Positions 21,531 to 31,204 of a stretch of 34,133 nt of DNA are shown here, piece by piece. The stretch lies in NCBI GenBank assembly GCA_000969725.1, contig JXSR01S073336.1; one strand, 5' to 3'. Each line of letters begins with the position of its first letter. Within the stretch, counting starts at the first letter, position 1. Below the pieces are notes generated by a model. The model had not been told where the DNA came from and ran no database searches. It was given only the letters and a program-made list of their open reading frames with translations. Made by a program: the position numbers and the translations under genes. The stretch comes from Ophiothrix spiculata (lineage: Eukaryota > Echinodermata > Ophiuroidea > Amphilepidida > Ophiotrichidae).

Positions 21531-23247
21531 CCAACCTGGCACAATGAGATTTTGCTGAAGAATGGTGTATCCAGATGAAACAAATGTTGATTGAAGGATG
21601 TAATGATGGTCTTAGATAAAATGAGAAATTTGGTGGGGAATTTATTGTGGTTAGATTGTAGAGGATGATCAAAAACCATGAAACAAGTCAAATTTACTTT
21701 AAGAAAATGTAGTATTCCTACTAAAAATACACCAATCCAGTCAAATGATATGCCATATATGACAAGTTTTCAAGTGTTAACACATGTTTTATGCATTAAT
21801 GTATAGAGAAATGTGTCGGATATCGAAAAAAGGTGATAGTCTCTAGTAGCATACATATTTCATAGAACTAAAATATTATTAGTCCAACACTCTTATTTTT
21901 AACAAGACAATCATGTTTATAAACCATCTTTTTTTTTTTACAGTTTTGCATGAAATTTTGTTCAATGCACCTTGAAAGTAGCTGTAAATTATCAAGTTGA
22001 ACCAAATTTAGATTAATTATTAGTTTAAATTATCATGGTTGTCAGTGACTCCCTTTGCACTGAATACACATATTATTTATTCTAGTTATATTTAAAACAC
22101 TTGATATGGAGATATCATGACATTGTGACATCATGTCATTTATTCTGTTGATTCAAAACTGAATTAAAATTGACTGGAAAATAGTTATTCCATTTTTATT
22201 TGACAGAATCTCAACGAATCACAATCTAAAGGTTTAATCAGTAAAAATTAAAAAGCATTTTGAAAACAATAATTTACCTTTTAAACGTTATTTAAAGCAC
22301 GACTAAATATTTGTTATGGTAAAATTGACCGATTCAAGTCGATTTATGTCTTATTGATAAGCTCATTTAAAGTTGAATTTCTAAAAAAATAAACCAAGCA
22401 GTTTTTTGTGCCTGCCAGTACCAAAACCAAAAGTGTTGTGGATGAAAAACATTATATTTTTTAAATGGCTGTACTTATATTTGACACTTAAATTCAGGCT
22501 GAAATGAAAATGGAATTTGTAACTTATTCTTTTGTTAAAATATTAGCTGTGAAATTTTATAATTAGTTTTTGTGTTCGCTATATTTATTTATGGTAAGAA
22601 TTCATTAAAAATATATATATAAATTAAAATGACAATGAAACTAGAACATTCACTGAAACATATAAATTCATGATCAAATTTAATTTGTTTCATCACTCTA
22701 ATATCACCTTTAGGAGAAAGTGTAGTAGTGATAAAGTCTTTAATGAAAAAATAATTGCAATTGGATTGAATGATGAAGGCACTTGAGTTTTAATGAAATT
22801 TCACTGAAACCATCTGAAGTGTCTGCTTCCAGGTGCTTAGTCTTGCTGGCCAAGATGAATGAGCTGGCAACTATTTTTAGTTGATAGTAGTTGCCAACAT
22901 TTATTGCATTTATCTAACCTTTATCGTACCAGAGTAGATTCCCGGTATTACAGATTTAGAAAAAAGTAGTTGGTCTAAAAGCTGCAGTGTGCATTTGTTA
23001 AATCAGGTAATGTGGAAAAAATGTTATGTGTTAATTTTGGTTTTGTTTCATGATTTCTTTTTTCTTCTAGACCTTCTAGATTTTTTTTTTTAAGTCATAC
23101 TTTTCTCACCAAGAACAAATATATGCACATGATGAGAATAAAATACATTGTTACTTTATTTGTAACCATAAATGTATGCTTGGTCTTTCAGTGAGAAATG
23201 TCAACATATGGAGCGCTTAACTTATAATTCATTGTTGATATACCATG

Positions 23248-23294
23248 AAAACCCAAGTTGGGAATGAAAATTTATAAAAACCCAAGTTGGGAAT
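23248..23294 (+). repeat. 18-bp direct repeat, 29 bp apart
   Basis: AAAACCCAAGTTGGGAAT occurs at 23248-23265 and 23277-23294. Each copy contains the near-palindrome CCCAAGTTGGG. Confidence 0.7.
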
Positions 23295-23521
23295 AAAAAA
23301 CATTACAGGCACTAATGTCTAAAAACAACCCTTAGAAATTAACTGTATGATGCTTAAAGAGGTATTTTAAACTAAATTTTCTTGTGATTTACATCTATTT
23401 TGATTGTATCTCTCTATAGAGAAACATTATTTTAGCATCAAAAATAACAGGTGTCTTGAGAAAATATGAGCTTTTGGTGTTAAAATCTTGTTTCGTTAAC
23501 ATGTTTAAATCTGTCTCTGAT

Positions 23522-23876
23522 CCGTGTGTGGGAGGGTACTCAACAATTGTTTGGTAGGTATTCCGCAAGACCTTTAGCCAACTTAGATCTTGTGGAACTG
23601 ATTTTTTCTCAAAATAGGGTCTTGAATGGAACTGATTTTTTCTGAATTGCGGTCTCAGGAATTTTTTTTTCTTGTAAAATTATGACTGTTGGAGCTGAAA
23701 ATCGCTAAAAATTAGGTTGAAAACTGTATAAAACACACTTTGAGCCATTTTTCGTCGAAATTGACGTAAACTTGAAATGGGCATCTTTTGGAGCGGGAGT
23801 GGAAGCTTGAAAAGGGGGTCTTTAGTGCGGCACATACCCGTACCTTCCATCAATGTAAGTGACCCCCCTCCCCCGG
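23522..23876. mobile_element. 355-bp MULE-like non-autonomous element with 9-bp target duplication
   Basis: GTCTCTGAT flanks it exactly on both sides (23513-23521 and 23877-23885), a 9-bp target duplication. The termini CCGTGTGTGGGAGGG and, reverse-complemented, CCGGGGGAGGGGGGT agree at about two thirds of 21 positions. Inside are G-rich and T-rich blocks, the word GGAACTGATTTTTTCT repeated 34 bp apart, and CGGCACATACCCGTACC near the right end. A 9-bp duplication is typical of Mutator-like elements. The 111-codon minus frame across it (23680-24015) crosses the boundary and is not a gene. Confidence 0.65.
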
Positions 23877-24195
23877 GTCTCTGATATTTGAACATATACC
23901 AGACATCAGCTGCTGAGTGTTTTTTGGTATTTACATAATGGGAAAAGTAAGGATTGGAATATGCATTTTTAATGGATTGACTGAATATTATTGTGAATAT
24001 CAACTTGGTCTTCATGTAAAGGCTTTGAATTGGCAGTTTTAGTCATCATTGCTGCAGACAGAATCCATAAAAACAGTGATATTTAAATGTAGGTCATGTG
24101 TGACTGCCCAAGCTTTTATAACACAAATATTGAATATTGATGAGTAAAAAGCTTTTTGCTCAGTTTTGGGAAATCTAAAGTGCCTCACTTAAAGT

Positions 24196-24556
24196 AAGTC
24201 ATTTTTGTTTTGAAGTATTGCCCTTTCAAGTGTACTAGGCAATCATTTTGGTTAGATGTGGAACTGCATACTAAATTAGCAAGATCTTGAATGGAGAAAC
24301 TGGATAAATAAATCATTTTGTTTCGAAGTTTTGCCCTTGCCAATGTACAAGCGGGTGTACAAGGCAATAATATTGTTATATGTGTACCGCCGCGGCAAAA
24401 GGGTCCAGTTGTCGGCTCGTACATGTTGCTCCTTGTAGCATATCTAATGTATGGTATTTGTATACATCAGATAAGCTACAATGAGCCACATGTAGGAGTC
24501 GACAACTGGACCCTTTTGCCGCGGCGGTACACATATTGTTTAATATGCTGACTGCC
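24196..24556 (+). repeat. ~70-bp direct repeat whose second copy is split by a foldback element
   Basis: 24196-24267 and 24310-24377 share TCATTTTGTTT, GAAGT, TTGCCCTT, TGTAC and GGCAAT in order. The second copy stops at the foldback at 24378 and resumes at 24535-24556, so the first copy represents the uninterrupted site. Confidence 0.6.
24378..24534. mobile_element. Foldback element, near-perfect 74-bp hairpin
   Basis: 24380-24453 pairs with 24461-24534 without indels. The outer 35 bp are perfect, including ACCGCCGCGGCAAAAGGG, and the inner half has seven mismatches. Only seven bases form the loop. ATTGTT flanks both sides (24372-24377 and 24535-24540), consistent with a 6-bp target duplication. 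The GC-rich termini contrast strongly with the surroundings. No coding capacity. If transcribed it would form long double-stranded RNA. Confidence 0.8.
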
Positions 24557-24725
24557 TTAGACTATGGTCATAATACTTTGTACGAACAGTTGCGAACAGT
24601 GTTTAGTCCATCTAGAAGGATCACAGGCAGCAATTTCAGCAACCAGCGAGGGCGTCGCTAGTGCTTGTAGACTGACTAAACACTGTTCATACCTGTTCGA
24701 ACAAAGTAATGTGACCATAGTCTAA
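24557..24725. mobile_element. 169-bp MITE with ~58-bp inverted repeats
   Basis: The left TTAGACTATGGTCA and the reverse complement of the right end are identical for 14 bp and then alignable to about 58 bp with eight mismatches. The second base pair inward gives TA flanks (TA|GACTATGG and CCATAGTC|TA), so a TA target is possible. It lies 22 bp from the neighbouring foldback. No reading frame. Confidence 0.75.
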
Positions 24726-24902
24726 GAAATGTTAACTTCAGAATCTAAATAGTACAATCATCATCAATAATAATAATAAAGATTGAAAACATTCCATGGA
24801 CTTTTCATTAATTATATATATAGTTCGTTGACTTGCAATTGATTTGGTTTTTACTATTTTTTATATCGGTATTTTTGTAAAAATGAGAAAATACTAATTT
24901 GA

Positions 24903-25632
24903 ACATAACATCCCCGAAGCTCCTTATTAAGTGAAGTTCATCAGTTACCACTTACCTAAAGCACATCCCAAATTAAATTAGAACAATTCCTTTCATGTTA
25001 CAGTGAAAATTCACTAGGCAGACTGTCACAATTGGTTAAGTTTAGTGTAAGTCTAGCTATAGGAAACACAACATGCTCGTGTTCTGCACAAACACCAAAA
25101 TGGTACGGCAAGGTGTCACTTTAAGTTTAAAAATGGATGATAAATCTTTTACATCTTGCAGTTCTCACTTAGCGAGATGCAAAGTAAACTCTTTCATCCC
25201 TTTTAAGCATTTACTTAGCGTATTTTGTGGTGCTTCCACCTGTTTTTACAAGAGTGCATTCACCTACAGTATACAATGCTTAGAGCAGAATGGTACTTGA
25301 AGAGCATCAAGGCAAGATGTTTGCTGATGATTTGAGAAGCACAAAGACTTCTTTTTGATAATCGCTTAGTAATCTTTTACAATCTACAGCGCATAGATTT
25401 GCCTCAGGTGCTGAGATGGTTTAAAGATTGATGAAGATGGGTATTGAGACTATTATAGGTTTTGCAAATGCACAGTTTATTATGGATGTCTTGAATAGGT
25501 GCTGAAGAATGTTTCTTAAATATATTAGGAATCTTCAGCTGAATACTCAAGCTTGTTTTCCTGTTTGAATTTAGTGTCTTTAGAGTTCAATTTACTATTA
25601 GATGCATCAATACATAGAGCAAAGCTTACTAA
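24903..25632 (+). repeat. Direct repeat of ~735 bp, copy 1
   Basis: Very similar to 25867-26606, starting at ACATAACATCCC and ending near AGCAAAGCTTACT. It contains a 75-codon frame (25073-25300) beginning MLVFCTNTKMVRQG. About 235 bp of unrelated spacer separates the copies. No terminal repeats or tails identify it as a transposon. Confidence 0.85.
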
Positions 25633-25866
25633 ATGAAAGGACATGAAACAGACAGATCTTAAAGTATGCACACCAAGACAAAAGAGTTCAAAACTTTGTA
25701 TAGCTATACATCTGTGGTCTGTGGGAATATAAGTCTACCTTGAGGTACACTAATTTTTTCTAATAAGGGGAAAACCTTTCATTTGATTTACCACTTAATT
25801 TACATCTCATTCATTTGCAATTGTTCTGCTATTTTTGTGAACTGTTTTTTCCCTAAAGAATGGAAA

Positions 25867-26606
25867 ACATAACATCCCGAAGCTCCTTATTAAGTGAAGT
25901 TCATCAGTTATCACTTACTTAAAGCACATCCCAAATTAAATTAGAACAATTCCTTTCATGTTTCAGTACCTAATATGAAAATTCACCAGGCAAACTGTCA
26001 CAATCGGTTACATTGAGTGTAAGTCTAGCTAAAGGAAATACAACATGCTCTTGTTCAGCACAAACACCAAAATGGTACGGCAAGGTGTCACTTTAAGTTT
26101 AAAAATGGAAGATAAATCTTTTACATCTTGCAGCTCTCACTTAGCGAGATGCAAAGTAAACTCTTTCATCCCTTTTAAGCATTTACTTAGTGTATTCCAT
26201 GGTGCTTCCACCTGTTTTTACAAGAGTGCATTCACCTGCAGTATACAATGCTTAGAGCAGAATGGTACTTGAAGAGCATCAAGGCGAGATGTTTACTGAT
26301 GATTTCAGACGTACAAAGACTTCTTTTTGATAATCGCTTAGTAATCTTTTACAATCTACAGCGCATAGATTTGCCTCAGGTGCTGAGATGGTTTAAAGAT
26401 TGATGAAGATGGGTATTGAGACTATTATAAGTTTTACAAATGCACAATTTACTGTGGATGTCTTGAATAGGTAGCTGAAGAATGTTTCTTGAACTTCTTA
26501 GGAATCTTCAGCTGCATATTCAAGCTTTTTTCTGTTTGAATTAAGCATCTTTAAGAGTTCTATTTACTGTTAGTTTCATCAGCTTATCATAGAGCAAGGC
26601 TTACTG
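25867..26606 (+). repeat. Direct repeat of ~735 bp, copy 2
   Basis: Second copy, offset 963 bp at its left end and 972 bp further in because of a 9-nt insertion. The 75-codon frame persists (26045-26272). Within it I count nine base differences and no indels: three silent and five codons changed. That pattern is what unconstrained DNA would give. Flanks are comparably conserved, so coding function is not supported. Confidence 0.85.
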
Positions 26607-26645
26607 ACGTCAATCCAACAGATTAATCATTATTATAAAGCATGC

Positions 26646-26880
26646 CCAGAGGGTGGGGGCATCTAACTTTTTTTTGTAGGGGTATATGTCCCCAATACCT
26701 GAAACCTTGGCCTAGGAATGAACAAGTCCACTTTGAAAAGGGATGTAGAAACAAGAATGACCCCAAAAAATGAGGCTAGGGAACTGAAAAAAATTTGAAA
26801 ACAGGGCTAGTAAACTAACAATCGTGCTTGAAATGGGGTCCAGGGAGTGGCAGACAAGGCGTAAGAAGGGGTTCTTGAGG
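26646..26880. mobile_element. Fragment related to the MULE-like element at 23.5 kb
   Basis: GAGGGTGGGGGCATCTAAC, then T-rich, then GTAGGGGTATATGTCC parallels the left end of the element at 23522 (GGGAGGGTACTCAAC, T-rich, GTAGGTATTCC). G-rich blocks such as GAAATGGGGTCCAGGGAG follow. The right boundary and target duplication are not clear. Confidence 0.4.
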
Positions 26881-27779
26881 TTAGGAAAGTATTTATATTT
26901 TTCTATTCCATTTGTTCATGTTCAGTTCGGTACAATGTTTGTATTGGATGCTTGAGACAAGAAGTAGCGTAACTAGCAGATAGAGCGAAAGCCTCCTCAG
27001 AACACAAAATCTTCCCCTCTCACCCCTTCACCATTAATTAAAAGTATAAAGTTTCAATATACAGTATACAAGTGTGCAAAATTCATATCATGGGTTTATT
27101 TTTTTTACTGTCCAAAATTTGCACCAAAATTGCACAAAGTTTGATATTGCTTTGGGGAAAAAAAAATTATTCCCCAAAAATAGCACAAAATTTCAGAATA
27201 TTGGTGATTTGGGACATATAAAAAGTTCTTGTGTCTTTGCACCAAGGCTTTTGTCCCTTGATTACCCTCTCAAAAGAGACTGTCTGGTTATGCAACTACA
27301 AGGCTTTTTATACCCACGATACTGCAAATGTGACGCAATTAATGCCACATCATTAGATGTGACAACCAAATGATAGCATTCAGTATTAATGCAGCACACA
27401 TTGGTTATCAGTATTCCACGTCACTTTTGTTCTCTGTACCTTATTTGATAAAATATTTCACATTTTTTGGTACCTAGTTTCAGTGTTCAGTAAATGAGAT
27501 GAATGTGACTAATGTTGTGAATCCACTCGTTAAATGTTTAGTTCATCTTTGAATAAAACATAATGGCATTATTTACACACACCAATCTGTTACGGCACAT
27601 TTGACTCATTCAATATATTGTGCATTTGATATCATGTGTGTTGAATTTGATAATTGACATTAGATAACGTGCAATTACTAAAGAAGTTTTAGGTGTTTTT
27701 TTTTTACTTATAACTTGTCTCATGTTTTTGTTTCATCATCTACTACACCATTTTGGGAATTTAGTATAAAAATGGTTGG
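26881..27779. other. Non-coding stretch
   Basis: No supported gene. A 99-codon + frame at 27074-27373 has no start context, splice signals or recognisable motif. Nothing else stands out. Confidence 0.5.
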
Positions 27780-27782
27780 TTA

Positions 27783-28145
27783 GGCATAAAAAAAAAAAAG
27801 TTTGTTTCCTGTCGGTGGTCAAAAAACCTAAATGCGAAATGCGTTTTTTTATTTTATTTTGTTTTCTTTTTTTTCTATTGTTCAAGAGGTGCTAAGGCAA
27901 ATTTTGATTGAAAATTCGCATGGTTGATGATTTTTTCAGTAAGAAACCTGTCCGGTTTCAAGTTTTTGTTGAAAAGAAAGCACTTCTTTAGTAAAAAATT
28001 TGCAATTTTCCCCGTTCTTTTTATCAAATTGGCTGTTTTGATTTTCGTTTTCTAAAATATCAAATAAAAAAGTGAAATGCGCAAATAATGACGCCAAAAC
28101 GAAATGCGCGCGGCGCACGGGAAACAAACTTTTTTTTTTTTGGCC
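27783..28145. mobile_element. PIF/Harbinger-like MITE with TTA target duplication
   Basis: Left end GGCAT, a 13-A run, then GTTTGTTTCC; the reverse complement of the right end is GGCC, an A run, then GTTTGTTTCC. TTA flanks both sides (27780-27782 and 28146-28148). A 3-bp TTA/TAA target is the habit of PIF/Harbinger elements. AAATGCG words near both ends (27830-27842 and 28101-28108) lie inside the termini. The element is 363 bp. The 63-codon minus frame inside is not transposase-like. Confidence 0.65.
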
Positions 28146-28148
28146 TTA

Positions 28149-28577
28149 TAGGGATGTACTGCAAACATAGGAAGAAAAATCAGACTGTTCCCTGGTACCT
28201 TGATGAGTCGTAATTTTCTAATTTTTCACAAATTTGAGCATTTTTTTTACAATGATTCAGAAAAGTTGTGCTAAAAATGCAAATTTTTGTGGATAAATGA
28301 GATTTTTATGTAAAATTTGTTTCAGGGATTTTGTACATGTACGGTCCGTTTTAAATATTAGTGTTTTTATTGGCAGTACTTCAAATTACCCAGCAGCATC
28401 TCCCTTCTGAAGATGAACTGTAGGTGCTACCAATGGGCTCAAAAACTAATCCAAATCTTAGCCCTGCTAGCTAGTTTGTTTAAGACCATTTCTCCTATTT
28501 TTGGGAATTCCTTTCTGTTAAAATTCAGCAAAATATGGGCTCTTCAATCCTATTTCAAACAACAATCAGTATGTTTG
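28149..28577. other. Non-coding stretch
   Basis: I see no gene or repeat with clear boundaries here. Confidence 0.5.
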
Positions 28578-28579
28578 TA

Positions 28580-29024
28580 CAGTTGATGCCGCGTAATTGG
28601 GACACCTCGTGAGTAGCAAAAATATCCCAATTAACTAGTTGTCCTGATTAAGCAAAATACAGACACCGCCATAAGTGAGATGTTTTCACACTAAAATATA
28701 CATTAAATTCATGAGCTGACAAAAAAGTGAACACAGTGTAAGAATTTTAGAGACCTTCTGAGATTGAGATTTTTGCTTAGATTTTCATCAGGATTTGGGA
28801 ATGTGGTTTTAGATTTTTGTACCGTATTTGCAATTTACTTGCATAAAATTAACTTTATCATCATAATTTTTGGAAATTTTCCTCAAATTAATGTATTTGC
28901 CAAAAATTACCCCGTTTATCAGGAAGATTGTCCTGATTAACAGGTCAATTTTGTACATAAAGAAACAGTTCCCTGGCTGAATAAGTCAAATAACCAAAAA
29001 ATCCTTTTAAGAGGATCCCGACTG
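28580..29024. mobile_element. pogo/Tigger-like non-autonomous element
   Basis: It runs from TA-CAGTTGATGCCGCGTAATT to an end whose reverse complement is TA-CAGTCGGGATCCTCTTAA. TA flanks both sides. CAGT termini followed by AATTGGGACA and TTATTTGACTTATTC-type words are usual for pogo-clade elements. TGTCCTGATTAA occurs twice inside, near each end. At 445 bp with no reading frame it is non-autonomous. Confidence 0.65.
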
Positions 29025-29363
29025 TAGTTGTGCAGATCTGTTCATACATGGTACTTACTGTATATTTTAACTTGAAATGCAGAAATTTCATAATTTAAAA
29101 TCAGCAATATTGTTAGTTTAAAATTCCACGAATTGTAGATTTTTGCTGCCAATATTTCTTTGTCATGTGATCCACATATCGGGTACCTTGATCATGATCT
29201 TCGTCTGTCACAAGATGTCCTCTAAGGAAATAAAGTTCCACTTGCCGAGAAATTTGAGATACTTTCGAATATGAGGTAGCAGTATTATATTCTTAGCTCA
29301 GTAAAGTTTATATTTCACTGTTTAAATCTGACGTACAGGTTTAAAAATTATATTATGGGAAGT

Positions 29364-29376
29364 GGGGGGGGGGGGG
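29364..29376 (+). repeat. Run of 13 G
   Basis: An uninterrupted G run in an AT-rich setting. Such runs are error-prone in sequencing, so its exact length is uncertain. Confidence 0.7.
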
Positions 29377-29422
29377 AGAGCTTGTCATTTGTTGGATTTT
29401 TGTCTTTATGATCTAATGGGTC

Positions 29423-29735
29423 AATAATAATAATAATAACTTTTTTTTTGTATAGCGATTTTTCATTTAGATCAAACCGCTCATGATTCACTGCAGGTAG
29501 ATTGTCACGATCATTTTACTTTAAGTGGCAGCCTTTTTTAGGCGCACATCCTATCGGTACTTAGATTGTAATATTTACCCTGCGGAAGTGAGTATGGACT
29601 GAAAACCAAATGCACATAAGCGCCGGGACCGGGGATTGGACCCACAACAGTCCTGGGCTCATTGGTGCAATGATGGTAAATCATCTGAATAGAGCAGTGT
29701 AATAACCCCATAACTCAACCACTGAGTTTTTGATA
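29423..29735 (-). mobile_element. tRNA-derived SINE with TTA-repeat tail, minus strand
   Basis: Read on the minus strand, the head has a decayed box A (AAACTCAGTGG, 29729-29719, followed by TTGAG) and box B GGGTCCAATCCCC (29643-29631). The body follows, then CGCTATACAAAAAAAAA and a TTATTATTATTATT tail (29439-29423). A CGCTATA word before a short repeat tail is typical of SINEs mobilised by L2/CR1-clade LINEs. About 313 bp. Flanking target duplication not resolved. Confidence 0.7.
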
Positions 29736-30382
29736 TTGAAGTCTGATGCCTATCAAACACAATGTAATTAGCTGTATTACTCCAATCCCAATTTTAGCCA
29801 GTTACATGAGCATACAGTTGCCAAAACACATACTTTAAAATCTCAATATAGTGCCCCTTTTCCCAGTTGCCATTTTGTGCCATATTTTTTATATGGTTTA
29901 AAAGATATGAAATTGATTGCCTGTGTCTGATATATAACGAATGTAACTTTCATCTTAACATCTTATTAGTGATGTAGACCTGTTGGTATTGTGGTAAGGA
30001 ACATGTTTATGAGCAAAACATGAGGTGCACTATATCGAGATTTCAAAGTAACAGCTTTAAAAAACGTAATTGAGGTTATTCTGCACCCCAGGTGAAAGGG
30101 GCAATTCATGATCAACTTTTCATCCTCAAGGTCACCTCTATCAAAATTATTGAATTTTTTAAGCTAGTAAGAATCATTGACTGGTATATGTTAAAAACCC
30201 AATCCATTCTTTCAAATATGCTTTCAATTTTGAGTAAAATGAGACAATTTTCAGCATACATTTATGTTGTACTCTTCATCTTATTTAGCTAGAAAAATTG
30301 TGAGGTGTTTATCACATCAGAATCATGAATTGCACCTTTAACAATTAAAAGCCAATTCTTACTGTGCATATGTTATGATATA
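29736..30382. other. Non-coding stretch
   Basis: No supported gene. A 66-codon + frame (30092-30292) has no supporting signals. Confidence 0.5.
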
Positions 30383-30565
30383 CAGTGGAAACTCATTATA
30401 ATGAACTTGCTGAGGACAAAGAAATTACTTTTTTATATCCAAAATGTTGTTTTATCGGGGTCTTAAAAACAATTAAAAGCAAAGAACTGAATATATATGG
30501 CACAGGAAAAATGTTTGTTTATAAAAGAATATTTTTTAATATCAGATTTCGTTATTAAGAGCTTT
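30383..30565 (+). mobile_element. Left end of a pogo/Tigger-like element, truncated
   Basis: TA-CAGTGGAAACTCATTATAA, then TGAACTTGCTGAGGACAAAG and TTTTATCGGGGTC, resembles the terminal and subterminal pattern of pogo-clade elements (CAGTGGAACCTCGTTATAACG type). No matching right terminus is found downstream, so the 3' limit is approximate. Confidence 0.5.
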
Positions 30566-30785
30566 GACTCAGGCGGCGGCGGACACGATTTATAGAAGAT
30601 ACTAGATTTAGGGATGAGTGATTTCCAAAACGTAAATTTAGGGAACGATTTACATGTATTTGAATTGGCACGGGCCAAGTACAAGAAGAAATAAAATATT
30701 AACAAAGTCTTCTTTTTACCTTTACTTCAAAAATTACAAAAGTGTTCTTATAGAAATAAGAATAATTATTCAATTTCAAATTCGC

Positions 30786-30807
30786 TGGGGTTCACGCGTG
30801 AACCCCA
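30786..30807. repeat. Perfect 22-bp GC-rich palindrome
   Basis: GGGGTTCACGCGTGAACCCC plus one further T/A pair reads the same on both strands with no spacer. It is unlike the AT-rich flanks and may be a terminus, a recombination relic or a dimeric protein site. Confidence 0.75.
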
Positions 30808-30876
30808 CTTTTTATAGATGTTATCATATTTTTTACCGATTAGGAAAATAATTTTAGTGATCATGTGCATCTGAAC

Positions 30877-30929
30877 CCAACGGCCACGCCAGAGGTCAAC
30901 GTCGGCCCGTGACCTCTGCGCCCGGTTGG
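30877..30929. repeat. Hairpin with AGGTCA/TGACCT arms
   Basis: CAGAGGTCA (30890-30898) pairs perfectly with TGACCTCTG (30910-30918). Further out, CCAACGG (30877-30883) pairs with CCGGTTGG (30922-30929) apart from one missing base. AGGTCA is a nuclear-receptor half-site, but the 11-bp spacing is not that of a usual palindromic response element. Confidence 0.65.
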
Positions 30930-31123
30930 CAAACTCATTTCGCTCGTAATTATCTTTTCAAACTCTTTCAAAATAGCCCATATATTTTGTAAAATAATAT
31001 AATTTACCTAAATATAACAGTGATTAACAGAATTTCCCCAAATTTGATTTCCAATTCCTAATAATTTTGTCTTGCGCAATATATGATTAATAAAGTGTCG
31101 AAATTCTCGCATTATCTGTCAAC

Positions 31124-31204
31124 TGGCTTGGTGGGCTAGTGGATTGGTCCCTGCTTCCCACCGCAGAATCGCAGGTTCGATTCCTGCACACGTACCTATT
31201 TTTT
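31124..31204 (+). tRNA. tRNA-like unit (Gly-CCC type loop) with Pol III terminator
   Basis: Box A TGGGCTAGTGG (31132-31142) differs from consensus at one position. Box B GGTTCGATTCC (31174-31184) is exact. The T arm is a perfect 5-bp stem, GCAGG-TTCGATT-CCTGC (31171-31187). The D stem GGGC/GTCC pairs with one G-U. The anticodon region CTGC-TTCCCACC-GCAG shows CCC but in an 8-nt loop. The acceptor stem TGGCTTG/ACACGTA barely pairs. A six-T terminator follows (31199-31204). A Pol III-transcribed pseudogene or SINE head is more likely than a working tRNA. Confidence 0.5.

Larger units (their letters stand above)
19986..23512. other. AT-rich non-coding stretch, probably intron
   Basis: No supported gene over 3.5 kb. 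Contents are a solo CAGGGTGT transposon end at 21494, AT-rich palindromes near 21131-21176, a 9-bp inverted pair TGGCAACTA/TAGTTGCCA (22865-22873 and 22888-22896), and the 18-bp direct repeat at 23248. Otherwise I see nothing recognisable. Confidence 0.55.

Noticed and set aside
23680..24015. 111-codon minus-strand frame
   Set aside because: It runs across the boundary of the MULE-like element and its target duplication, so it cannot be an ancestral gene.
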